DNA of 41,643 bases, taken from positions 1 through 41,643 of the forward strand of contig JAVBNU010000064.1 of the NCBI GenBank assembly GCA_031551265.1. Direction: 5' to 3'. The notes below the pieces were generated by a model. That model was not told where the DNA came from and did not search any database. It was given only the letters and a program-made list of their open reading frames with translations. Position numbers and translations under genes: made by a program. The DNA is from JAVBNU01 sp031551265 (GTDB lineage Bacteria; Cyanobacteriota; Vampirovibrionia; Gastranaerophilales; Gastranaerophilaceae). Shown here in pieces: positions 16,437-25,164 of this stretch. Every line of letters begins with the position of its first letter. Positions within the stretch are counted from its first letter, which is position 1.

Positions 16437-19142
16437 ATGATTGAAAATTATTTACTAAATTTGTTGGAATCGATTCCCGATTGTGTTTATTTTAAAGACA
16501 AAAACGGGGTTTATCTATATATGAATAAACCGGCCATTGCATTAATAGGATATAAATCTCTTGACGAAATAGCAGGCAAAACTGATTTAGACATATTTCC
16601 TAATATGTATCTGAAAATTATGAGTCATGATAAATACGTGTTTGAAACCGGTAAAGAACACCGTTCCAGTTATTGGTTGGAAACAAAAAGCGGTAAAAAA
16701 GTATATGCCGAAACTACCAAAACACCTGTATTAGACAAAGATGGTAATGTCATTGGCCTGCAAGGTTATGCAAGGAATACTACAGGTATAAAAAAACTTG
16801 AAGAAATATTAAAAGAACGTGATTCTCAGCTGGCTGCTGTATTTAATAACTTGCCTGCCGGAGTGTGGGTTAAAAATATAAAAAATAAATATATTATGAC
16901 TAATGAGTTGTACTATAGGATGTTTAACCTGCCCAAAGAAATTATTTCCCGAGATGTGTATGAAATTTATGAAGAGTATTATGATTTTTCAGATGAAGAA
17001 CTTGAAGAAATAAAAATGACTGAAGCCAAAGTAATTCACGAAAAACAGACAGTTACTTATCTGCGAAAATTCGCCAAAAAAGGCGGCGGAGATTTTTGGG
17101 CGCAAATTACTAAATGCCCGGTTGTCGACAATGAAGGCAAAGTATACGGTATTTTAGGCATAGGTCATGATATTACTGATGTTGTGAAAACCCAAGAAAT
17201 GGCTATAAGTGCGAATATAGCTAAAAGTGAATTTTTAGCAAACATGAGTCATGAAATAAGAACGCCAATGAACGGGATTTTGGGCTTTATTCAGTTGCTA
17301 AACACAACACCCCTGACTATTGAGCAAAAAGACTTTGTCAGAGAAGCTCAGGAATCATGTAAAATATTGCGTACTTTGTTGGATGATATTTTGGATTTTT
17401 CAAAAATAGAAGCCGGCAAACTTTCGATGGAAAGTATTCCGTTCAATCCGAGGCTGTTGCTTGAGGATGTTGCAACGCTCGCCTCAGCTGATATTAAAGG
17501 TAAAAATATTGAAATAAATGTTCTGTGTCATTCTGATGTTCCTGAAATTTTGATAGGAGACCCTTCTCGTTTAAGGCAAGTCCTGAATAATTTGGTCAGT
17601 AACGCTGTAAAATTTACAGAAAGTGGTGAAATTAATCTCAGCATAAAATTATTATCCTCGGGTGCGCATGAGGCAGAATTATACTATGAAATTAAAGATA
17701 CTGGTATAGGTATTGCAAAAAATGACTTGACGAAGATTTTCGAGGTGTTTATGCAGGCTGACAGTTCAACTACCAGAAAATATGGTGGAACAGGGCTTGG
17801 ATTACCTATCTCAAAAAATATTGTAAAAATGATGGGTGGTACAATGAGTGTTGATAGTGAAATAAATCAGGGTTCTACCTTCAGTTTTAATGCCAAATTT
17901 AAAATAAGTAAAACAGTACTGAAAAAGTACTCCACAGCTAAATCATTTGATTACGATATTAATGTGCTTGTTGTGGATAATAACAAAACTAATTTAAAAA
18001 TATTGGAATATTATCTTAAAACATACGGTTGCAAAGTATCTACAGCCACGAATGTATTCGATGCACTAGATATTTTAAATAACAATATCTGTTTTGATTT
18101 ATTATTTATAAACAGTGATCTTCATAGTGTGGCAAATATTAATGACTTCTTTTCAGTCCACAAACTACAAGATGTTATTAAAATTCCTATTGTGATATTA
18201 ACATCTCGAGTGCAAAATAATATTTACAAAAAAACTGTACTCGACAAGGATTACAATTATTTATATTTGTCAAAACCGATACGAAAAGACGAACTAACCG
18301 GCTGTTTGGAAAGTCTTTTTGGCAATAAGTATAAAAATAAAAAAAGAGAAAAAATTAATACAAAAGACAAAATTAAAGGCCGTAAATCAACACATAAATG
18401 CAAAATTCTGGTTGTTGAAGATAACCCCATCAACCAAAAATTAATTACAAAAATGATTGCAAAGGCCGGCTATCGCTTTGATGTAGCTGCCAATGGCGAA
18501 GAAGCACTTGAGGCATACAATACTGAAAATTATTGTCTGATTCTGATGGACTGTCATATGCCCATAATGGACGGGTTTGAGGCAACGAAAGCAATTCGTA
18601 AGCTTGAAAAAAAATCATCACAATATACACCAATTATAGCAATTACTGCAAATGCTCTGCAATCTAACATAGAAAAATGTACTAAAACAGGGATGAATGA
18701 TTACGTAACCAAGCCCGTGGATTACGATATATTGATTAAAAAAGTGGAGACAAATATCCAACACTCAAAAGAATTCGTGAACGACTCAAAAATGCAATTA
18801 AAAATGTTTGCACTTGAAGAAATTGCAAATAAACTTGCCAAAGATTTAAAAATTGATAATGTGTACGCTCAAAAATTGATATCAACTTATATAACAACAC
18901 TTGAGGAAGAAATTGCAACATTGAGTATGGCTATTTCAAAAGCTGATGCAGAGAGCATAAAAGCGCTTGCTAACAGTATAAAAATAACCAGTTTAAATCT
19001 CAAGCTTAATGATATTTCGGGTTATGCAAAACAAATCGAAATGTCTATAGAAAAACAGGATTTATCCTCTGTTATGAAAAATTTTAAGGAGCTTGAAAAT
19101 CTGGTTCACTCTTTTAGCAGTAGTTTAGAGCCGATATGCTGA
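16437..19142 (+). CDS. Hybrid sensor histidine kinase with two PAS domains, degenerate receiver 1 and degenerate Hpt
   Basis: A 901-residue predicted cytoplasmic kinase. PAS domains lie at about 1-120 and 125-255, then HisKA (His272, MSHEIRTPMNG), HATPase (DPSRLRQVLNN, DTGIGI, KYGGTGLGLPIS), receiver 1 (about 535-650), receiver 2 (Asp705, MDCHMPIMDG) and a C-terminal Hpt-like region (about 790-895). Receiver 1 reads FINSDLHSV where the paralogue at 1-1972 reads LTDYCMPEI: the phospho-Asp is Asn559, and the acidic pair is VVDNN rather than VVDD. The Hpt motif reads ANSIKITSLNL, with Asn846 in place of the phospho-His. The kinase core and receiver 2 are intact, so only part of the relay can work. 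The ATG at 16437 is chosen over an in-frame TTG at 16389 because PAS 1 begins directly after it and the TTG overlaps a candidate promoter. The gene ends 1 bp from a convergent gene. Confidence 0.95.
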   Translation: MIENYLLNLLESIPDCVYFKDKNGVYLYMNKPAIALIGYKSLDEIAGKTDLDIFPNMYLKIMSHDKYVFETGKEHRSSYWLETKSGKKVYAETTKTPVLDKDGNVIGLQGYARNTTGIKKLEEILKERDSQLAAVFNNLPAGVWVKNIKNKYIMTNELYYRMFNLPKEIISRDVYEIYEEYYDFSDEELEEIKMTEAKVIHEKQTVTYLRKFAKKGGGDFWAQITKCPVVDNEGKVYGILGIGHDITDVVKTQEMAISANIAKSEFLANMSHEIRTPMNGILGFIQLLNTTPLTIEQKDFVREAQESCKILRTLLDDILDFSKIEAGKLSMESIPFNPRLLLEDVATLASADIKGKNIEINVLCHSDVPEILIGDPSRLRQVLNNLVSNAVKFTESGEINLSIKLLSSGAHEAELYYEIKDTGIGIAKNDLTKIFEVFMQADSSTTRKYGGTGLGLPISKNIVKMMGGTMSVDSEINQGSTFSFNAKFKISKTVLKKYSTAKSFDYDINVLVVDNNKTNLKILEYYLKTYGCKVSTATNVFDALDILNNNICFDLLFINSDLHSVANINDFFSVHKLQDVIKIPIVILTSRVQNNIYKKTVLDKDYNYLYLSKPIRKDELTGCLESLFGNKYKNKKREKINTKDKIKGRKSTHKCKILVVEDNPINQKLITKMIAKAGYRFDVAANGEEALEAYNTENYCLILMDCHMPIMDGFEATKAIRKLEKKSSQYTPIIAITANALQSNIEKCTKTGMNDYVTKPVDYDILIKKVETNIQHSKEFVNDSKMQLKMFALEEIANKLAKDLKIDNVYAQKLISTYITTLEEEIATLSMAISKADAESIKALANSIKITSLNLKLNDISGYAKQIEMSIEKQDLSSVMKNFKELENLVHSFSSSLEPIC

Positions 19143-19143
19143 T

Positions 19144-19911
19144 TTATTTATAAACTACTACTCCATAACGCGTATTTTGGTATTCTAAAAAATCACTTTC
19201 TATTTTGCCGGCAGGATCATACGTAATACTCAAGTTATTCAGCATTTTTTGCTGAATCTCATGTTCTTCCTCGCCTTGATTTATTATAAATATTTTCCCG
19301 CCGGGATTTAGGGAATTGTATGCATGTTTGAGAAGTTTATAGGGTTTGAAATAATTAAGCGGCAACCCCCATTTTACATGAGAATATTTCTTAATAAACG
19401 GCAAAATCCACGTAATATAGTCATATTTTGCATTTATATTTAAAAAATCATCAGCAATATACTCAGTATTTGGTAAATTTTTTATATTAAATTTCGCGAC
19501 TTCGTATCTGGAATAAAAATTATTGTACAAACGATGTGCGTCGAGCTCAACACCTGTTATTTTTAAATTAGCGCAATATGCTTTAAAAAACGCATATTCA
19601 CCTTTTGCATAAAACCAGTTTTTTGAGCCAATATCAAGAATTTTTAAATTCTCAGCCGCCTCGATAGGAAAATACTTGTCTAAAATATCCAACATATAAA
19701 GATTTTCGCAATAATTATCCTGCGTTGTTTCATTTTTTAAAGCTGATAAATTATACTTATCTCCAAGCTCAATCTCTCTGTCTCGTTCAGGCTGCTCAAA
19801 TAAATTTTCTACATTCTCACTTTTTACAGCATAATTTTTGCGTGAAAACTTGGTGCTTTGCCTAAGGGCAAAATCTATCAAGTTCCTTAAGTTATCAATA
19901 AAATATTTCAT
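19144..19911 (-). CDS. Class I SAM-dependent methyltransferase-like protein of the glycan locus
   Basis: A 255-residue protein with a Rossmann-type methyltransferase core: motif I LKILDIGSKNW (about 89-99), an acidic motif II ITGVELDAHRLY, a motif IV region YDYITWILPF, and a post-motif strand LNPGGKIFIINQGEEEH. Motif I has Ser-Lys-Asn in place of the glycine-rich GxGxG, which is unusual and leaves SAM binding uncertain. The N-terminal 80 residues are basic and helical. The acceptor is unknown; by context it would be a sugar or lipid-linked glycan. It is the last gene of the minus-strand glycan locus and overlaps the GT8 gene stop by 4 bp (ATGA), so the two are translationally coupled. Its stop lies 1 bp from the convergent kinase gene. 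Confidence 0.72.
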   Translation of the reverse strand: MKYFIDNLRNLIDFALRQSTKFSRKNYAVKSENVENLFEQPERDREIELGDKYNLSALKNETTQDNYCENLYMLDILDKYFPIEAAENLKILDIGSKNWFYAKGEYAFFKAYCANLKITGVELDAHRLYNNFYSRYEVAKFNIKNLPNTEYIADDFLNINAKYDYITWILPFIKKYSHVKWGLPLNYFKPYKLLKHAYNSLNPGGKIFIINQGEEEHEIQQKMLNNLSITYDPAGKIESDFLEYQNTRYGVVVYK

Positions 19912-20960
19912 ACTTTTTTTAATTTAATTCGCGTTTTTAATCCAAATAATCTGAACTTTAACAAGTTATCTTCTTTGTAAATGTCTACGAATTTCACGCC
20001 AAAAAGAGTTATCGTAAAATAATGTTTTGTTGACGCGGTTATTTGTTCCTCAATATAACGACAAATTGATGCATCAAACTTGTCATAAAACGGCGTCAAT
20101 TTGTAATAATCCCACCATTCAACCACAAAGCTGAAATTATAGACTCTGTGTATATCCCAGGGTTTGTTGTCACCTACGTAGTGAAAAATTCCCGGATTTT
20201 TGTATAGCTGCATTAAATATTTTGCTTTGCTTTTATCTTTAACTTTTCGAGCATGTATTTCCAAATCTTTGAGCACATTCCAGCTGCCATCCAAAAATTT
20301 GACATTATTTTCTAAAACGGCATTTAATACATCTTGATCCTGATATTCAAGCGGGCTCTCTTTTTGCGCAAATTCCCACAACTTTTCAACAATATTATCT
20401 TTTCTTATTTTATCAATATTTAATAACAACACACCGGCATTAAAATACGATGAGCTAGTCTTTTTGAGCTTTTCTCTGAAATATTCACTAAGTTTAACTT
20501 GGGGCATAGTCTTTGTTTTTCTATCCCCAAATAATTCTATATACGTGTCATGAACCACTCCCGCATAAAAATCCTTAATATCAGCCCGATATAATTCTGC
20601 CAAATCTTTTAAAACTAAAATATCTGCGTCTAAATAAATGACTTTTTCATGCTGAGGGAATAATTCAGGTATAAAAAAACGATAATATGTCTCGACAGAA
20701 ATGTAATTATAGCCATCTCGACGTGACATATATTTCTCTAAATCAACCTTTTTTATGACTTCGTTCATATCGATAAAATTGATTGTACTTGTTTCACTCA
20801 AAGATTTTAGAACGTCCTTATTGCACTCACTGATTGAAGAACCAAGAATATTAAATTCATACTCCGCATCGGTTGCGGAGTTTTTTAGTATAGATACTAT
20901 TACCGTAGCAAGTTGTTTTACATATTCATTATTTATCGCAAAAATAACAGGTATTCTCAT
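19908..20960 (-). CDS. Glycosyltransferase family 8 protein
   Basis: A 350-residue GT8 (retaining, GT-A fold) enzyme, likely using a UDP-hexose. Visible motifs are the N-terminal IPVIFAINNEYVKQLATVIVSIL, the metal-binding DAD at 111-113 (VIYLDADILVL), YFNAGVLLLN at 172-181, YQDQDVLNAV at 206-215, and the C-terminal HYVGDNKPW at 260-268. After the catalytic domain, the tail (about 315-350) carries two copies of the short motif shared across this locus: TLFGVKF near 318 and RLFGLKTRIKLKKV at the end. It follows the GT2 gene with a 1-bp stop/start overlap and has an aagga ribosome site inside that gene. Homologues build lipopolysaccharide core or capsule-type glycans; acceptor and sugar cannot be told. 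Confidence 0.93.
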   Translation of the reverse strand: MRIPVIFAINNEYVKQLATVIVSILKNSATDAEYEFNILGSSISECNKDVLKSLSETSTINFIDMNEVIKKVDLEKYMSRRDGYNYISVETYYRFFIPELFPQHEKVIYLDADILVLKDLAELYRADIKDFYAGVVHDTYIELFGDRKTKTMPQVKLSEYFREKLKKTSSSYFNAGVLLLNIDKIRKDNIVEKLWEFAQKESPLEYQDQDVLNAVLENNVKFLDGSWNVLKDLEIHARKVKDKSKAKYLMQLYKNPGIFHYVGDNKPWDIHRVYNFSFVVEWWDYYKLTPFYDKFDASICRYIEEQITASTKHYFTITLFGVKFVDIYKEDNLLKFRLFGLKTRIKLKKV

Positions 20961-22045
20961 TAAGCATCCTTTTTATTTATTTTTATTTTAATTCCTAATA
21001 TTCGTATAATATCATACGAAATGCTTTTTTTAATAAAAAATATTTTTTGATAATTTAAAGATAATTTTATACCAAATATATTTAATTTTAATTTTGATGA
21101 ATTATTTAAAATGTCGATTTTTTCGTATTCTTTGTTTTTTAAATAAAAAACCGTGTTATCCTCAAAAAAATCAGGATTAAAATTCTGCGCAATTTCACTC
21201 GCATATTCTAAAACTAAATGCTTTTTATCGTTAGGACAATACTGATAATCCGAAGATAAATATCTCCTAATCAATTTGGTCAATAACAAAACATGCTTGT
21301 CTAAAATATTATGCTGCTCGTAGTATTCATAAATGTTTTTAAAAATAGCTAAACTGTCAGTAATTTTCGTGGATTGGCTGTTATAAATCCGCTCCATTAT
21401 CGAATTGGGGCGTTGAACATAATTATACAAATATTTGTCTAAATAATACCCAAAACCACTTTGTGTAGCGTATTTATAGAAAAAATCATTATCCTCATAT
21501 AATAAACCCTCGGGGAATAATATATTGAATTTTTCGATGATTGATTTTCTATACAATTTATTCCAGGCTGTAACCGTTGATTTTAGTATATTTGTGTCAG
21601 TTAGCCTGACTTTGCCCTTTAATTTTAATTTATGATAAGACTTCCCGACGCTAACACTCTTTGAATCTTCTTCCAGCCCGTCGTTAATTATATTTGCGCC
21701 CCAACAAACAAAATCAATATCATCAGCCATCTTTGTTAACGCTAATTCATAAGTTTCAGGCTCTATCCAGTCATCAGAATCGACAAATCCAACAAAACCA
21801 GCAGTTGCATGTTTCAGCCCCTCATTTCGTGCAGAAGATAACCCGCCGTTTTCTTTGCTTATTATTTTAATTCGGCTGTCTTTTTGTGCGTACTCTTCAA
21901 GAATCGCAGCGCTGCTATCAGTCGAGCCGTCGTTTACACAAATTATTTCAATATCGCTCAAAGTCTGTCCAATAACACTATCTAAACATTTGTGTAAATA
22001 GTTTTCCATATTATAAACAGGTATAATGATTGAAATTTTTGGCAT
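20960..22045 (-). CDS. Glycosyltransferase family 2 protein
   Basis: A 361-residue inverting GT-A enzyme. The N-terminal domain has ISIIIPVYNMENYL (4-17), CVNDGSTDSS (36-45), the region GGLSSARNEGL (67-77) and the DxD-type VDSDDW (88-93). The C-terminal part is helical with no membrane segment and ends in two copies of the locus-wide motif: LNIFGIKLSL (321-330) and IRILGIKIKINKK near the C-terminus. It is closely related in its first 100 residues to the N-terminal half of the fusion protein at 26414-28567. The ribosome site is weak (ggga). It probably adds one sugar to a membrane-linked glycan on the cytoplasmic side. Confidence 0.93.
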   Translation of the reverse strand: MPKISIIIPVYNMENYLHKCLDSVIGQTLSDIEIICVNDGSTDSSAAILEEYAQKDSRIKIISKENGGLSSARNEGLKHATAGFVGFVDSDDWIEPETYELALTKMADDIDFVCWGANIINDGLEEDSKSVSVGKSYHKLKLKGKVRLTDTNILKSTVTAWNKLYRKSIIEKFNILFPEGLLYEDNDFFYKYATQSGFGYYLDKYLYNYVQRPNSIMERIYNSQSTKITDSLAIFKNIYEYYEQHNILDKHVLLLTKLIRRYLSSDYQYCPNDKKHLVLEYASEIAQNFNPDFFEDNTVFYLKNKEYEKIDILNNSSKLKLNIFGIKLSLNYQKIFFIKKSISYDIIRILGIKIKINKKDA

Positions 22046-22139
22046 TTCCCGACTACACTCGCTATCTCTGCTACCTAAGCGTACAATGAAAAAACTTTCT
22101 TTTCAATTTGTTATTTGACTTTAAAATTATGCCATGAGG

Positions 22140-23246
22140 TTAAAGCTTTTCACTAAACACTCCAATTATTTGTTTTAAATATTTACTTTCCTCATTGTAT
22201 GAGTGCCAAGAACTTCTTCGAATTGTGTCTTGTTCATTTTTGTCTTTAAAATAGTGAATTGCGCAGCCTTCCTGTTTCTCCTGTTGAAAAGAAAAACCAT
22301 AAAAATTTACCGCTTTTACAGATAATTTTAATATTTTTTCAATTGTAACAAGACCTGAAGAAGGGAATATATTTAAAGTTTTCCGTAATGGAACATGGTC
22401 TTGATAATCAAAATAATCAATGTTTATTGATGAATTAGTCAGCACTTCTAAATAGCCATCTATTATGGGGTAGTGTATATAATCAGGTTCATAAACAATT
22501 AATTGAAGATTTTCATTTCTAATATTATGATCAATATCATCACTAGAACATTTTACCCAAATATCAGTTTTAGAACCGTAATCTTCTTCGTAGCCTTTTG
22601 TTTTATAATTATTGAATCTTATAACAATATCATGGGAATCTATCTCGTGTCCTTTATTTTTCCCCTCTCCGGAAGGGCTATTGCCCACAACTGCAACAGT
22701 TTTACCCTCTATTACTTTTTCGAAAAGTTTATTTTTTCTACTTTCTTTTAATTTATCAAATACACAACAAGTTTTTTCAATATTTTTATCAGTAATGTTA
22801 TGTGCTTTTGCAAATTTCGAAACGAGTAAAAATCTCCAAATATCCTTATTGTTGTGTAGTACTACATATTTGCCAAGCAATATTTTTGCCTCATCTATTT
22901 TCTCTTGTTCAATTAAACTTGCAAGGTATATTAAAATTTCTTGATTATGAAAATCCTTTAAATCTTTATTAAAAAAATATTCCTCACACATATGATGGAA
23001 AACCTTTGAACTTGTTTGTCTTATAAAAGCGTCAAGTAAGCTATCGCAAAAAATATAATTATCATCTTGCCAATGACTAAAGATTTTTATTCTATTTTCA
23101 TATTTTAAATGTTCAATTTGTTTAAAATATAATTTAGAAAGTTCTTTATATTTATTACGTATTTTGAACTTTATACCCCCAATAGTAAGTACTTTATGAA
23201 AGTTTTCATTTTTTATGGAAAATATGCTTTTCATAATTTTTTTCAT
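22140..23246 (-). CDS. Glycosyltransferase family 29-like protein (sialyltransferase-type motifs)
   Basis: A 368-residue protein whose C-terminal half carries what look like all four sialyl motifs of GT29. These are an L-type motif at about 182-231 (KTVAVVGNSPSGEG, then GHEIDSHDIVIRFNN, then YGSKTDIWVK), an S-type motif at about 294-320 (FPSSGLVTIEKIL, then VNFYGFSF), a motif III-like HYF at 331-333, and a VS-type His348-x4-Glu353. GT29 enzymes transfer sialic acid, and plant members act on related nine- or eight-carbon acidic sugars such as Kdo. The donor here may be CMP-linked sialic, Kdo-like or pseudaminic/legionaminic-type sugar (inference). Residues 18-32 carry the locus motif (LTIGGIKFKIRNK), and 50-170 are helical and repeat-like. 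No CMP-sugar synthesis gene lies in the window. Bacterial GT29 members are uncommon. Confidence 0.82.
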   Translation of the reverse strand: MKKIMKSIFSIKNENFHKVLTIGGIKFKIRNKYKELSKLYFKQIEHLKYENRIKIFSHWQDDNYIFCDSLLDAFIRQTSSKVFHHMCEEYFFNKDLKDFHNQEILIYLASLIEQEKIDEAKILLGKYVVLHNNKDIWRFLLVSKFAKAHNITDKNIEKTCCVFDKLKESRKNKLFEKVIEGKTVAVVGNSPSGEGKNKGHEIDSHDIVIRFNNYKTKGYEEDYGSKTDIWVKCSSDDIDHNIRNENLQLIVYEPDYIHYPIIDGYLEVLTNSSINIDYFDYQDHVPLRKTLNIFPSSGLVTIEKILKLSVKAVNFYGFSFQQEKQEGCAIHYFKDKNEQDTIRRSSWHSYNEESKYLKQIIGVFSEKL

Positions 23247-23270
23247 AGTTTAGTAAATCTTTCTCTATTT

Positions 23271-24998
23271 TCACTTCATATCATGTAGAAGCGTTGTGGT
23301 CTTTTTAGCAATACATATTATGGTGTAGCCTTCTTCTTCCTTTTGGCCTACAGAGTGGTCTTCATTTTCATATTGGAAATAAATTTCTTCGATTTTAAAG
23401 CCATTGGATATGAGTAATTGGTTCAGGCTTTCAACGGTGTAGTGTTTTATATGAAAAGGTGTTATTTTAGGATTAAAAGGGAAAATAGTTTCATTAGGAA
23501 CAGAGCATATTAGCGTTCCTTCATCTTTCATACAATCTTTTAATTTTGAAAGAAATAGTTCATCTTCTTCAATATGTTCTATAGTTTCGAAGGAGATTAC
23601 TTTATCAAATTTTTCTTGCCATTCAAACGTATTAGCGTCTGAGCAAATATATTTTAAATTATCTTTTTGAAAAATATTGTTTGCAAAATTAATCGAAGGC
23701 TTATTAATATCTACGCCCACTGCAAATGCGGCTTTTTGAGCCATTAGAGCTGTCCCATATCCTACGCCGCATGCTATATCAAGTACTTTATCAGTACTTT
23801 TAATATATTTTTGGACAAAGGAATATCGCTGAAAATGATCTATAGGTGCGTCTAAGGGATCAAAAACAACAACTCTTTCGGTCTGGTAATCTTTTGTTAA
23901 TTGAAGACCTGTCATATACCTGAAAATAGTGTTAACACCATTATTTATGCAATAGATTGGATGATCTATTCTGCCTATGCTTTCTTTTATACTTTCTTTT
24001 ATACTTTTCAGTTCTTGCATGAGTATACCGTGTTTGTTCCTGCGCTTAATTTTTATTCCCAAAAACATTGTTGTTTTACAGGTAGGTTCCTTTTTTACAG
24101 AGAATATTGATGTAAAGAAATTATGGCAAAATTGTCTGAATTTAATACTTGAAATTTCCTTTTTATAAGGTGTTAGCTGTAAATACTGATAATATAAGTG
24201 TTTAAATTTGTTATCACATAACACACCCCAAGGCTTGTCTTTGTGTGAGTAGTGAATTAATGACGGATTATTTAGTGCAGCAAAACGTTCCATTTTATGG
24301 TAAGGAAACGAATCGTCATAATCTATTGCGACATGCTGTAGATTCCATTTTAGTGGCATATATTTTATTCTGTACATCAAAACAGCGTTGATTATGTCTT
24401 GATCCTGATATATAACTTTCATTTTAGGATTTTGGGCGTATTCAAACAGTTTTTCTTCTATTTTATCCTCGCGCCATTTTTTATTGTTGATTAACAAAAC
24501 ACCTGCATTACAGTAGTATTCTCTGGCGCTTATGTCCATTCGTTCTCGGTGAAGGTTATTATATGCCTCGGGAATAGCCGCGAGGTAATAATCTTCAATA
24601 TCAGTACTATACAATTCTTTTATATCAGCATTTAAAACTAAGTCACAATCTAAATAAAGAACCTTATCAACATTCTTTAGCAATGATGGAATTTTAAAAC
24701 GATAATAAGTTGGTAATGTTATGTATTTAACGTAGCCTGTCATCGGGCAGTCTGAAAAATCATTTTTATCAACATTAAAATAGCTTATAGAAAAATCTTT
24801 TATTGATTTTAGTTTTTCGATTTTTTCCTTGTCTTTTTGACTTATTCCACCATCAAGCACATAAAAATTATAATTATCTTCATTGCTTGCGTTGGATAAA
24901 ATTGAAGCCATTGTCACTGCCATGTGCTGTGCATAATTATTGTCGCTTGAAAAACAAATATTTATTTCATTTAATAAAGCGCATTCTATTGTTTTCAT
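23271..24998 (-). CDS. GT8 glycosyltransferase-methyltransferase fusion protein
   Basis: A 575-residue bifunctional protein. Residues about 12-260 form a GT8 domain: INICFSSDNNYAQHMAVTMASIL, DCD at 117-119, YYCNAGVLLIN at 161-171, YQDQDIINAV at 197-206, HYSHKDKPW at 249-257. Residues about 310-322 carry the locus motif (MFLGIKIKRRNK), followed by a short helical linker (about 325-345). Residues about 385-565 form a SAM methyltransferase (VLDIACGVGYG at 405-415, VGVDINKPS at 428-436, an SFETIEHI region near 470). It may add a sugar and methylate it, for example to cap a chain (inference). The ATG at 24998 is chosen; an in-frame GTG at 25025 has no spaced ribosome site. A 9-bp inverted repeat lies just upstream. 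Confidence 0.9.
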   Translation of the reverse strand: MKTIECALLNEINICFSSDNNYAQHMAVTMASILSNASNEDNYNFYVLDGGISQKDKEKIEKLKSIKDFSISYFNVDKNDFSDCPMTGYVKYITLPTYYRFKIPSLLKNVDKVLYLDCDLVLNADIKELYSTDIEDYYLAAIPEAYNNLHRERMDISAREYYCNAGVLLINNKKWREDKIEEKLFEYAQNPKMKVIYQDQDIINAVLMYRIKYMPLKWNLQHVAIDYDDSFPYHKMERFAALNNPSLIHYSHKDKPWGVLCDNKFKHLYYQYLQLTPYKKEISSIKFRQFCHNFFTSIFSVKKEPTCKTTMFLGIKIKRRNKHGILMQELKSIKESIKESIGRIDHPIYCINNGVNTIFRYMTGLQLTKDYQTERVVVFDPLDAPIDHFQRYSFVQKYIKSTDKVLDIACGVGYGTALMAQKAAFAVGVDINKPSINFANNIFQKDNLKYICSDANTFEWQEKFDKVISFETIEHIEEDELFLSKLKDCMKDEGTLICSVPNETIFPFNPKITPFHIKHYTVESLNQLLISNGFKIEEIYFQYENEDHSVGQKEEEGYTIICIAKKTTTLLHDMK

Positions 24999-25030
24999 TT
25001 TAGATTTCCAAATATCTTCTAACACCTTTA

Positions 25031-25064
25031 GTCTAGTATCTAAGTGGCTAATTTTATACTAGAC
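25031..25064 (-). promoter_or_regulatory. Hairpin in the leader of the GT8-methyltransferase gene
   Basis: The perfect 9-bp arms gtctagtat (25031-25039) and atactagac (25056-25064) with a 16-nt loop lie 33-66 nt upstream of the ATG at 24998, in the 166-bp gap after the KpsC-like gene. No T-run follows, so it is a possible mRNA structure or operator rather than a terminator. The rest of the gap holds nothing I recognise. Confidence 0.35.
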
Positions 25065-25164
25065 ACTTGACCTATAAATTTCATCTTAGAGCATACTAAA
25101 AATACCTACCTACACCAGTGGAGTTAGTAGCCCATGTGGGTGGTAAAATGAGGTAAAAACTTAT

